A stretch of DNA of 9,987 nucleotides from Actinomycetota bacterium (GTDB lineage Bacteria > Actinomycetota > Humimicrobiia > Humimicrobiales > Humimicrobiaceae): assembly GCA_018399435.1 (NCBI GenBank), contig JAGYOJ010000038.1, positions 1 to 9,987 of the forward strand. Reading direction: 5' to 3'. Each line of letters starts with the position of its first letter. Within the stretch, counting starts at the first letter, position 1. Under the pieces are notes generated by a model. That model was not told the origin of the DNA. It was given only the letters and a program-made list of their open reading frames with translations, and made no database searches. Positions 1 to 5,908 of the stretch are shown in pieces. Position numbers and translations under genes: made by a program.

Positions 1-1
1 G

Positions 2-403
2 GTTGAGATTAATAACTTATTTGATAAAGAATATGAAGTTGTAAATGATACTGGGATTTGGAGTAGATACCCTTTACTAACTGAAGATTTTAAGCTGTGG
101 TTGCCAATCTTAACTATTGCAATAGCTGTTTCAATAGTTGGAAATATCATATTGATTATTTCAGATAAATATTATTTAAGGCAAATAATAAATTTTATTA
201 GTAATATTTTCGGCATAGCTGCAGTAGCAACATTGCTCTCATTGTTCCCTTTTGATTTTTCAGTAATACCAAATACAGAGTTAACTAAAATACTAATCCC
301 AATAGTTACTATTGCATTAATTTTTATAATATTAGGTTTGGCAGTGGGAACTATAGTAAGTTTAATAAAATTAATCGTTTATACTGCTAAAAAAAGAGCG
401 TGA
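2..403 (+). CDS. C-terminal part of a multi-pass membrane protein (5' end outside the window)
   Basis: The frame is open from the first codon of the window to the TGA at 401-403, so this is the end of a longer gene. A TTG at 101 lies inside a hydrophobic segment and is unlikely to be the start. The visible 133 residues begin with a soluble stretch (about residues 1-32, ending YPLLTEDFKLW). Three hydrophobic segments follow, at roughly 33-54, 60-83 and 97-128, and the protein ends in the basic tail TAKKRA, suggesting a cytoplasmic C-terminus. I do not recognise a family or any catalytic motif. It could be the membrane anchor of a larger enzyme, a regulator or a transporter subunit. The next gene, another small membrane protein, starts 12 bases downstream, so the two are probably co-transcribed. 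Confidence 0.7.
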   Translation, partial: VEINNLFDKEYEVVNDTGIWSRYPLLTEDFKLWLPILTIAIAVSIVGNIILIISDKYYLRQIINFISNIFGIAAVATLLSLFPFDFSVIPNTELTKILIPIVTIALIFIILGLAVGTIVSLIKLIVYTAKKRA

Positions 404-415
404 GGAGATTACTTT

Positions 416-694
416 ATGGATGAGAAGGAAAAATACAAAATAGCAAAACAAAGGCTGGAAGATATAAAAGGTTTTTATAGTCATCTTATCTCTTATATCA
501 TTGTTATTATAGTATTAATGATTATAAATTTAGTAAGCTCTCCACGATTTTTGTGGTTTGCAATTGTTGCAGGCGCGTGGGGGTTTGGGTTATTCTGGCA
601 TGCAATGGGAGTATTTGTTTTCAATAAGGGAGCTAAAAAGAGCTGGGAAAAAAGAAAGATAAAGGAATTAATGGATAAAATGGAAGATGATTAG
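416..694 (+). CDS. 2TM domain-containing small membrane protein
   Basis: The 92-residue protein matches the layout of the 2TM domain family (Pfam 2TM). It has a charged N-terminus with the pattern AKQRLEDIKGFYSHL (residues 10-24), a first membrane helix at about 25-41, a short loop with SPRFLWF, a second helix at about 48-68 containing GAWGFGLFWH, and a charged tail (SWEKRKIKELMDKM). In known proteins this domain occurs alone or attached to histidine kinases and helix-turn-helix regulators. Its biochemical role is not established. The ATG is preceded by GAGGAG at 402-407 with an 8-base spacer, which supports the start, and the stop is TAG. The preceding partial gene also encodes a membrane protein, so the pair may form one membrane unit. 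Confidence 0.8.
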   Translation: MDEKEKYKIAKQRLEDIKGFYSHLISYIIVIIVLMIINLVSSPRFLWFAIVAGAWGFGLFWHAMGVFVFNKGAKKSWEKRKIKELMDKMEDD

Positions 695-737
695 ATATCA
701 ATGAAATTTTGGATAAACTTATATACCTACAAATGAA

Positions 738-1454
738 TTGGATAAATTAAAAAATAGGATTATAAATTGTAAAAGATGTAGGCTTAGTGAAAATAGTAAA
801 AGGCCTCTACCGGGGGAAGGAGCAATTAGCTCAAAAATAATGTTAATTACACTTTCTCCAAGCAAGCATGATGATGAAAGGCAAAAGGTATTAGCTGGGA
901 AAGATGGAAGGATTTTAGATAAATTATTTAAAAGTATTGGCATTAATAGAAATTTTTTTTATATTACAAATTTATTAAAATGTGTGCTTTTAATTAAAAA
1001 TCCAAAAGAAGAGCAAGTATTAAAATGCATGCCTTTTCTGGAGGAAGAAATAAAGATTATAAGGCCTTCTGTATTAGTTCCAATAGGGGAGTATGTTTGG
1101 AAATATATTTTTAGAAAATATGGGATTAAACTTACCTATAAAAGCAAAGAAGAAATAATAGGGAACCTTGTGATGGTTAAAAATATTAAGATTTTGCCAT
1201 TAAGAAGCCTTGATTTAACCTCTGGCAATAAAGAATTACTGGCCGAATATTATAAGTTAAAGGTGCTTTTAAAAGAATGTAAGTGGTTTTCTGTTTGCCC
1301 GATGAAAAGATTCTATGAGCAGGGTAAATTGGATAAGAAATGGATAGAAAAATATTGTAAAGGCGATTGGTCTTCATGTGTAAGATACAGGATGGAAGAA
1401 AGAGGTGAATATCATCCTGATTCTATGCTGCCAGACGGTACAATAAGAAAATAA
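738..1454 (+). CDS. Uracil-DNA glycosylase-like Fe-S protein with an extra cysteine-rich tail
   Basis: Resembles family 4 uracil-DNA glycosylases. Cys11 and Cys14 (CKRC), Cys82 and Cys97 reproduce the CxxC...C-x14-C spacing that holds the [4Fe-4S] cluster in that family, and RPLPGEG (22-28) sits where the family's early conserved segment lies. The catalytic motifs are poor: the usual GEAPG-type motif is replaced by ITLSPSKHDDERQ (37-49), and the HPSP-type motif near residues 152-160 reads ILPLRSLDL without histidine. Uracil excision is therefore doubtful; a different base or only DNA binding is possible. Residues 181-234 form an added segment with Cys181, Cys187, Cys207 and Cys214, ending HPDSMLPDG, that could bind metal. 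The start is uncertain: TTG at 738 puts CKRC at the normal distance, but no clear Shine-Dalgarno sequence precedes it. The DUF429 gene follows 16 bases downstream. Confidence 0.7.
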   Translation: MDKLKNRIINCKRCRLSENSKRPLPGEGAISSKIMLITLSPSKHDDERQKVLAGKDGRILDKLFKSIGINRNFFYITNLLKCVLLIKNPKEEQVLKCMPFLEEEIKIIRPSVLVPIGEYVWKYIFRKYGIKLTYKSKEEIIGNLVMVKNIKILPLRSLDLTSGNKELLAEYYKLKVLLKECKWFSVCPMKRFYEQGKLDKKWIEKYCKGDWSSCVRYRMEERGEYHPDSMLPDGTIRK

Positions 1455-1470
1455 TTAAAAAAATAATAAA

Positions 1471-2184
1471 ATGTTTTTAGGCGTTGATGGCTGTAAAGGT
1501 GGATGGTTTTCTACAATATTTAATAATAACAGCTGGCAAGTAAATCTTTACAAAAATTTGGATAGCCTTTGGGCCAAAAATAAAAAGGCTAAACTAATAT
1601 TAATAGATATGCCTGTTTTTTTATTAAACTGCGGTGTTAGAAGATGTGATAAATTAGCCAGAAAATTATTAGATAAGAAGAGAAAGTCAAGCATTTTTAA
1701 TGCTCCTTCAAAGAAAGCTATGGAGGCTAGCAATTATAAGGAAGCTAGCCTTTTAAATTTTAGATATACTGGCAAAAAATTAAGTAAACAGACCTGGAAT
1801 TTAATTCCTAAGATAAGGGAAATTGATAAAGTTATTAAGAAATATCCAGGCATAATTGGTATTGTAAAGGAATCCCATCCTGAATTATGCTTTAAGTCTT
1901 TTTCAGGCAGAATAAAATACAGCAAGAAAAATGTTTTAGGTAAAGAAGAGAGGCTAGAAATATTGACAAATATAGACCCTGATTCTAAAAATATTTTTGA
2001 TTATTCAATCAAAAACTTCAAAAGGCAAGATGTTCTCTATGATGATATCTTAGATTCAATAATTTTGTCTATTACTGCTAAATTTGGTTATGGGAAATTA
2101 TCTAGGATACCCGAAACTCCGCAATATAATGAATTATGCCAAAAAGCAGAAACTGTTTACTTTTCTAAAAAAGCTTTAATCTGA
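1471..2184 (+). CDS. DUF429 family protein, predicted RNase H-fold nuclease
   Basis: The 237-residue protein has the conserved blocks of DUF429 in order: GVDGCKGGW (4-12), LILIDMP (42-48), RRCDKLAR (57-64), KSSIFNAPS (72-80), LIPKIREID (111-119), ESHPELCF (134-141), SKKNVLGKEERL (151-162) and DDILDSIILS (191-200). Asp6, Asp46, Glu134 and the Asp191/192 group are candidate metal ligands of an RNase H-like fold. DUF429 is only predicted to be a nuclease, and the substrate is unknown. The ATG at 1471 places GVDG at the usual distance from the N-terminus, although no clear Shine-Dalgarno sequence is present. It lies 16 bases after the glycosylase-like gene, and a joint role in nucleic acid processing is inference. 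The last 28 bases overlap the 3' end of the small gene on the other strand. Confidence 0.85.
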   Translation: MFLGVDGCKGGWFSTIFNNNSWQVNLYKNLDSLWAKNKKAKLILIDMPVFLLNCGVRRCDKLARKLLDKKRKSSIFNAPSKKAMEASNYKEASLLNFRYTGKKLSKQTWNLIPKIREIDKVIKKYPGIIGIVKESHPELCFKSFSGRIKYSKKNVLGKEERLEILTNIDPDSKNIFDYSIKNFKRQDVLYDDILDSIILSITAKFGYGKLSRIPETPQYNELCQKAETVYFSKKALI

Positions 2185-2360
2185 TTATTAATATTAGAAA
2201 TTTTAGATTCCAGCTCTTTTATTTTTTCATAATATTTTTCCCTCTCCTCTTTGGAGGACATGTCTGCTTTTTTTAAAGCTTCTATTATTTTTTCCTCAAT
2301 TTTTTCTGCTTGGTCAATTAAATAAATTAAATCATTATAAGACAATTTTTGTTCATCCAA
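2157..2360 (-). CDS. Small coiled-coil protein, function unknown
   Basis: A 67-residue, highly charged protein rich in Glu and Lys. Two helical stretches at about 9-31 and 36-66 are separated by ADMSSKEE, and their hydrophobic spacing suits a helical hairpin or coiled coil. There is no membrane segment or cysteine, and I recognise no family. It is probably real: the TTG start at 2360-2358 has a perfect AGGAGGT (2373-2367 on the minus strand) six bases upstream. That site overlaps the TAG stop of the PEBP gene, so translation of the two is probably coupled. It is the last gene of the end-joining operon, and its 3' end overlaps the DUF429 gene end. It could be a small adaptor or a nucleic-acid-associated helical protein; neither can be shown here. 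Confidence 0.65.
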   Translation of the reverse strand: MDEQKLSYNDLIYLIDQAEKIEEKIIEALKKADMSSKEEREKYYEKIKELESKISNINNQIKAFLEK

Positions 2361-2371
2361 TAGATTACCTC

Positions 2372-2812
2372 CTATGATCTGCTATACCTTGCCATCAATT
2401 CTGCTTTTGCAATAGTGTGGTTATCAATTTCGGGTTGAAGTTGGTTTATATCCGAAGAAGGATCTAAATTCAATTTAGTATCCAAAGCATAAATTCTAAA
2501 AAAGTATCTGTGGCTGCCTGATGGGGGGCAGGGGCCTCCATAACCAGGTTTACCAAAGTCTGTAACGCCTTCAACTGCTTTCTCTAATTTTTCATTTTCG
2601 GCTATTTCTTTAGTTTCCGGATTAATATTCCAAACAATCCAATGTATCCATGTTTTAGATGGAGCATCTGGATCATCGGCTACCAATGCCAGGCTAACCG
2701 CATCCTTAGGCACATCAACAAATTCTAAGGGAGGATTTATATCCTCGCCGTCACAAGTATATTTTTTTGGAATATTCCCATTGTTTTTAAATGCTTTACT
2801 TTTAATTTGCAT
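2372..2812 (-). CDS. YbhB/YbcL family (PEBP-like) protein
   Basis: A 146-residue member of the phosphatidylethanolamine-binding protein superfamily, bacterial YbhB/YbcL branch. It contains TCDGEDINPPLEF (19-31), ADDPDAP (45-51), the HW pair at 57-58, DFGKPGYGGPCPPSGSHRY (85-103), FFRIYALD (104-111) and HTIAKAELMARYSR (132-145). The DPDAP, HW and GxHRY blocks line the small anion-binding pocket of the family. There is no signal peptide, so it is cytoplasmic. The physiological role of bacterial PEBPs is unsettled. The ATG is preceded by AAAGGA a few bases upstream. It lies 18 bases after the LigD polymerase-domain gene and runs directly into the small coiled-coil gene, so it is part of the end-joining transcript, an unusual place for this family. 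Confidence 0.93.
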   Translation of the reverse strand: MQIKSKAFKNNGNIPKKYTCDGEDINPPLEFVDVPKDAVSLALVADDPDAPSKTWIHWIVWNINPETKEIAENEKLEKAVEGVTDFGKPGYGGPCPPSGSHRYFFRIYALDTKLNLDPSSDINQLQPEIDNHTIAKAELMARYSRS

Positions 2813-2830
2813 TATTTGTCCTTTCTCTTT

Positions 2831-3721
2831 TTAAATATTTTCTATCGTGGCCTGATTTTTATAAAAATCTTTCCATGGGTCCTTTTTCTGGCCCAACCTT
2901 TTAAAGATATTTTTGATATTATAGGTTTGTGAATTAAGTTTTTTATTATTCAGTTCCTCCCAGCTAATGGGGGTAGCAATGGGGGCTCCAGGAATTATTC
3001 TAAGCGAATATGGCGAAACACTGGTTTGGCCAAATGAATTTCTAAGATAATCTAAAAATAACCTTCCCTCTCTTTTATTTTTATATTGTTCTATGGTTAA
3101 TTTATCTGGATATTTTTCTGACAATTCCTTTGCAATATTTTTAGCTTTTTCCCTTACATCTTTAAAATTTTTTTTAGGTTTTAAAGGGACTATAATATGT
3201 AAGCCTTTGGAGCCTGTTGTCATTATATATGTTTGAACAGATTTCTTATCAAAGTATTCTTTTAATTTTCTTGCACCATAAATTACAGATTCAAAACCTT
3301 TATTTGAAGGCGGGTCTAGGTCAAAAATTAGCTTATCTGGCTTTTTTATATTATCAACCTTGCTTAGCCAAATATGAAATGTCAACACAGCTTGCCCTGC
3401 AAGGTAAACTAAAGTTTCTATATTATTGCATATTGCATGCGTTACTTTACCGCCTTCTCTTTTTTCTACTTCAATTCTATTTATCCAATCCGGAAAGTAA
3501 TCTGATATATCCTGTTGATAAAAATTTTCACCTTGCGCTCCATCTGGTGCCCTATGCATATTAAGCGGCCTATCTTTTGCATGCACAATCATTATTTTTG
3601 CTATTTTAGAGTAATAATTTACTACATCCTTCTTGGTTATTTTCATATCAGGATAAAACAGTTTATCTGGGTTTGATATTTTTATCTTTCTATTCCTTAT
3701 CTTGTATATTTTTTGGTTCAT
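2831..3721 (-). CDS. ligD: LigD-type primase-polymerase (stand-alone polymerase domain)
   Basis: The 296-residue protein is the polymerase domain of bacterial LigD, an archaeo-eukaryotic primase fold enzyme that fills gaps and adds (ribo)nucleotides during non-homologous end joining. It shows the entry segment ISNPDKLFYPD (15-25), HRAPDGAQGENFYQ (56-69), the metal-binding pair in FDLDP (Asp134 and Asp136), the nucleotide-binding block TTGSKGLHIIVPL (168-180), and the third metal ligand Asp224 in LFLDYLRNSFGQTSVSPYSLR (221-241). The length matches an isolated polymerase domain. Its ATG overlaps the ligase stop in ATGA (3721-3718), so the two proteins are made in a coupled way. Split LigD components are known in some bacteria and archaea such as Methanocella. 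The usual partner Ku is not in the window. Confidence 0.95.
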   Translation of the reverse strand: MNQKIYKIRNRKIKISNPDKLFYPDMKITKKDVVNYYSKIAKIMIVHAKDRPLNMHRAPDGAQGENFYQQDISDYFPDWINRIEVEKREGGKVTHAICNNIETLVYLAGQAVLTFHIWLSKVDNIKKPDKLIFDLDPPSNKGFESVIYGARKLKEYFDKKSVQTYIMTTGSKGLHIIVPLKPKKNFKDVREKAKNIAKELSEKYPDKLTIEQYKNKREGRLFLDYLRNSFGQTSVSPYSLRIIPGAPIATPISWEELNNKKLNSQTYNIKNIFKRLGQKKDPWKDFYKNQATIENI

Positions 3722-4635
3722 TCTTCTTTTACTACGTCCTTTGGATTTTTGTCTTCCCTTAATCCTTTATAGCGGGGATGCCTTAATTTATTATGCTTTG
3801 TCCATTCTGTAAATCCGACTTCACATACCAGGCGGGGTTCTAACCAATGGACTTCCTCCGTTCCTATATCAACCGATTTATCTAGAGGCGTGCTGTCAAT
3901 TTTAATTTTATTAAATTTATTTTTTAAAAATTTTAGGCTCTCATCATCAAATCCGGTGCCAACTTCTCCCGCATAGCGCAATTTTCCGTTTTTATAGTAT
4001 CCTAACAACAAGGCACCAAAGCCAACTCGTGATCCTTTGGGGTCAGTATAACCAATTATAATAAATTCCTGTTGTTTAACACATTTAAACTTTAGCCATT
4101 TTTTTGACCTGCTATGCACATAATTGCTTTTAGAGTACTTTGCAATTATTCCTTCCCAGCCTTTTTTGCATGCTTCTTTATAATATTTTAGCCCATTTTT
4201 TCTTCTGTAGTTTAAATATCTTATTGGGTCTTTAAATTTCAATGACTTTTTTAAAATTTGTTTTCTTGATATAAGGTTCAATTTACTAAGGTCAAAACCA
4301 TTAAAAAAAATTATATCGAATATATAATAATATATTTTTACCTTTGATTTTTTTGCCTCTTCCCTAGTAGACACATGGATCCTTTCCTGCAGCTTTTCAA
4401 AGCTGGTTAATTTTTTATCAAATGCAACTATTTCTCCATCTAAAACAAAATTAAGATCTGTTTTTTTAAAAAAATTTATTATTTCAGGATATCTAAAGTT
4501 TAATGTTTTCTCATTTCTAGACATAATACTTATATCTTTATTTTTAGAGAAAATTAAAGCTCTTTCTCCGTCTAACTTTCTCTCATATATCCAAGATTCA
4601 TCATTAAAATAATCATGCGTTAATGTAGCAAGCAT
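3718..4635 (-). CDS. ligD: ATP-dependent DNA ligase, LigD ligase domain type (stand-alone)
   Basis: The 305-residue protein seals nicks at broken DNA ends using ATP. The nucleotidyltransferase motifs are intact: motif I ERKLDGER (18-25) with Lys20 as the adenylated residue, motif III FVLDGEIVAFD (63-73), motif IV EGIIAKY (161-167) and motif V WLKFKC (180-185). An OB-fold follows from about 190 and ends with RHPRYKGLREDK (285-296). The assigned ATG is the Met of the conserved PMLATL segment and has no good Shine-Dalgarno sequence. Upstream in the same frame lie six sense codons (PGFFNP), a TAG (4656-4654) and twenty more codons from an ATG at 4716 preceded by AAAGGG. The gene may therefore have begun at 4716 originally. 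The gene lies between the phosphoesterase and polymerase genes and overlaps the latter by four bases. Confidence 0.94.
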   Translation of the reverse strand: MLATLTHDYFNDESWIYERKLDGERALIFSKNKDISIMSRNEKTLNFRYPEIINFFKKTDLNFVLDGEIVAFDKKLTSFEKLQERIHVSTREEAKKSKVKIYYYIFDIIFFNGFDLSKLNLISRKQILKKSLKFKDPIRYLNYRRKNGLKYYKEACKKGWEGIIAKYSKSNYVHSRSKKWLKFKCVKQQEFIIIGYTDPKGSRVGFGALLLGYYKNGKLRYAGEVGTGFDDESLKFLKNKFNKIKIDSTPLDKSVDIGTEEVHWLEPRLVCEVGFTEWTKHNKLRHPRYKGLREDKNPKDVVKEE

Positions 4636-4744
4636 AGGATTAAAGAACCCGGGCTAGGATTTTTTAGAAATTTTAGCATATTCATTTTTAGATAAAATAT
4701 TTTTTAAGAAATTCATTTTCCCTTTATATTAATTCTCTTTTTTT

Positions 4745-4773
4745 AGTTTAGGATTGTTTTATTCTTTTAACAA
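4745..4773 (-). promoter_or_regulatory. Possible internal promoter ahead of the ligase gene
   Basis: On the minus strand TTGTTA (4773-4768) and TAAACT (4750-4745) are separated by 17 bases, each matching four of six consensus positions of a housekeeping promoter. Transcription would start near 4738, about 20 bases before the AAAGGG-ATG at 4716. The match is modest and AT-rich DNA gives such hits by chance. Confidence 0.3.
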
Positions 4774-4834
4774 GAAGGCAAAATTTTGAATGGAGATAAG
4801 TTAAAATTTTATGGGGAGGGATGAGTTGTTAAAA

Positions 4835-5410
4835 TCAATCTTTTTCTAAATCTTCTATGTTCTTATTACTAATTACAGATCTCGGTTCAGACTTTACCGG
4901 GTTTCTTCTGGCATCTGCGTACTTGTCTTTCATTTTTATAAATAACCAGCGCTGATTTTTATCGCTCTTTTTTCCTGTTTTTAACAAAACATAAGCGCCC
5001 TTTAGCTTTTTGCCTTCGATAAAAATCTCTAATTTCCCTTTTTCAAGAGACTTTTCTAAAGAGATATCATCTTTTAGGTTTCTATAAGTGCCTGTATCCC
5101 AGACTATAACAGAGCCTGCTCCATATTCTCCTTCAGGAATTATTCCTTCAAAATTTGCATAATCTATGGGATGGTCCTCAGTAGGAAGGGCTAATTTCTT
5201 TTGGGAAGGGTCTGTTGAAGGCCCTTTTGGTATAGCCCATGATTTAAGGACGCCATTTAATTCTAATCTTAAATCATAATGGAGATTGGAAGCATTATGT
5301 TTTTGTATAACATAAATTAAACTCTTTTGCTTTTTCTTTTTTATTGTAGCCTTGGGTTCTTTTGTTTTTTTAAAATCTCTTTTATTTTTATATTCTTCTA
5401 AATTATTCAT
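4835..5410 (-). CDS. ligD: LigD-type DNA 3'-phosphoesterase (stand-alone PE domain)
   Basis: The 191-residue protein is the phosphoesterase domain of LigD, which trims 3'-phosphates and 3'-ribonucleotides so that ends can be ligated. Catalytic residues known from Pseudomonas LigD (His42, His48, Asp50, Arg52, His84, Tyr88) appear with a constant offset of four as His38, His44, Asp46, Arg48, His80 and Tyr84, in VIQKHNASNLHYDLRLE and TEDHPIDY. The blocks FEGIIPEGEYGAG (87-99), VIVWDTGTY (101-109) and WLFIKMKD (155-162) are also present. The N-terminus LEEYKNKRDF is typical of the family and supports the ATG at 5410, although no clear Shine-Dalgarno sequence is visible. It is the first gene of the end-joining operon, about 60 bases after a terminator-like hairpin. 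A 199-base gap separates it from the ligase gene. Confidence 0.95.
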   Translation of the reverse strand: MNNLEEYKNKRDFKKTKEPKATIKKKKQKSLIYVIQKHNASNLHYDLRLELNGVLKSWAIPKGPSTDPSQKKLALPTEDHPIDYANFEGIIPEGEYGAGSVIVWDTGTYRNLKDDISLEKSLEKGKLEIFIEGKKLKGAYVLLKTGKKSDKNQRWLFIKMKDKYADARRNPVKSEPRSVISNKNIEDLEKD

Positions 5411-5470
5411 AATATTAAATTTTTTTAAGGTTCAAGGCAATTTGCAATTTTAGCAATTTAAAAAATAATT

Positions 5471-5529
5471 AAAAAAACCCCAAGTTATCTTTTGCCTTAC
5501 TTACGTTTAGGCTACTCAACATCTTGGGG
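5471..5529 (-). terminator. Terminator-like hairpin with U-tract ending the structured RNA
   Basis: On the minus strand CCCCAAG (5529-5523) pairs with CTTGGGG (5484-5478) and is followed at once by seven T residues (5477-5471), the layout of an intrinsic terminator. The loop is long (38 bases) but contains an inner helix, GCCT (5512-5509) with AGGC (5497-5494). It would end transcripts before the phosphoesterase gene unless bypassed. Confidence 0.6.
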
Positions 5530-5635
5530 CCTACCTTAGAACTTTTCTTAGGATTTTCTTAAATTTTAGTTTACTGATGTTGCTTTTCAGTAACAAGTTC
5601 AACTATTTTAAGAAGTTGCCTCCTTTTCTAAGGCA
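5471..5635 (-). ncRNA. Candidate structured RNA or regulatory leader upstream of the end-joining operon
   Basis: Read on the minus strand, nested complementary segments form a compact fold. An eight-base-pair closing helix joins CCTTAGAA (5633-5626) with TTCTAAGG (5541-5534). Inside it, TTCTTAAA (5614-5607) pairs with TTTAAGAA (5563-5556), then TAGT (5605-5602) with ACTA (5570-5567), then TTACTGA (5593-5587) with TCAGTAA (5577-5571) around a nine-base loop. Terminator-like hairpin arms and a run of seven T follow. An alternative 5' hairpin, TTGCC (5636-5632) with GGCAA (5620-5616), cannot coexist with the closing helix, so the RNA could switch. A promoter is correctly placed just upstream. 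I do not recognise a known riboswitch, 6S, SRP, tmRNA or T-box signature. It could be an attenuator for the phosphoesterase gene 60 bases downstream, or an independent small RNA. The base pairing is directly visible; the function is inference. Confidence 0.5.
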
Positions 5636-5641
5636 ATATTT

Positions 5642-5670
5642 AATTTACCAAAAATAGAATTGAAAGTCAA
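5642..5670 (-). promoter_or_regulatory. Housekeeping-type promoter for the structured RNA and end-joining operon
   Basis: On the minus strand TTGACT (5670-5665; five of six consensus positions) and TAAATT (5647-5642; four of six) are separated by exactly 17 bases. The predicted start near 5635 falls one or two bases before the closing-helix arm of the structured RNA, which supports both calls. Confidence 0.5.
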
Positions 5671-5789
5671 TAGAAATATTTTTATTTTGTAGTAGTTCAG
5701 TGATATTGTCATAAAGATTTTTATTTTTACTAAATTTGACTTTTTAAAATATTAGAATTTCATAATCTAATTTTTAGTGAATTGAAAGT
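5657..5789 (+). repeat. 11-base direct repeat flanking the divergent promoter region
   Basis: GAATTGAAAGT occurs at 5657-5667 and again at 5779-5789. The first copy overlaps the minus-strand -35 element and the second ends at the plus-strand -35 element, so a shared regulator could bind both. In such AT-rich DNA, chance is a serious alternative. Confidence 0.3.
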
Positions 5790-5818
5790 TGGAATTAAAA
5801 ATGATAGCTTAATATAAA
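5789..5818 (+). promoter_or_regulatory. Probable promoter of the lipoprotein-superoxide reductase unit
   Basis: TTGGAA (5789-5794) and TATAAA (5813-5818) are spaced by 18 bases, matching four and five of six consensus positions. Transcription would begin near 5825 and give a leader of about 85 bases before the AGGAGG and the ATG at 5909. Confidence 0.4.
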
Positions 5819-5908
5819 ACGGTTTATATAGCTGTTTTTGGGAATGTAGTATTTGGCAAAAATATTAATGAAATTTTTAAATTATGGCAGAAGAACGAGG
5901 AGGAACTA

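Larger units (their letters stand above)
5411..5908. other. Non-coding region between the divergent end-joining and lipoprotein/superoxide reductase units
   Basis: This 498-base stretch has no convincing reading frame. From left to right it holds an AT-rich leader of the phosphoesterase gene (5411-5470), a terminator-like hairpin and a structured RNA read on the minus strand (5471-5635), its promoter (5642-5670), an AT-rich spacer with an 11-base direct repeat, a plus-strand promoter (5789-5818) and the 5' leader of the lipoprotein gene with its AGGAGG at 5898-5903. I see no tRNA, insertion sequence or CRISPR repeat in it. Confidence 0.7.

Noticed and set aside
101..403. A 100-residue gene starting at TTG 101
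   Set aside because: The frame is open to the window edge and TTG 101 falls at the start of a membrane helix, so this is the end of a longer gene.
3217..3564. A 115-residue frame on the plus strand
   Set aside because: It is antisense to the well-supported LigD polymerase gene and shows no recognisable motif.
5471..5635. Assignment of the structured RNA to a known riboswitch, 6S RNA, tmRNA, SRP RNA or T-box
   Set aside because: I could not find the conserved core sequences of these classes by eye, so no class name is given.
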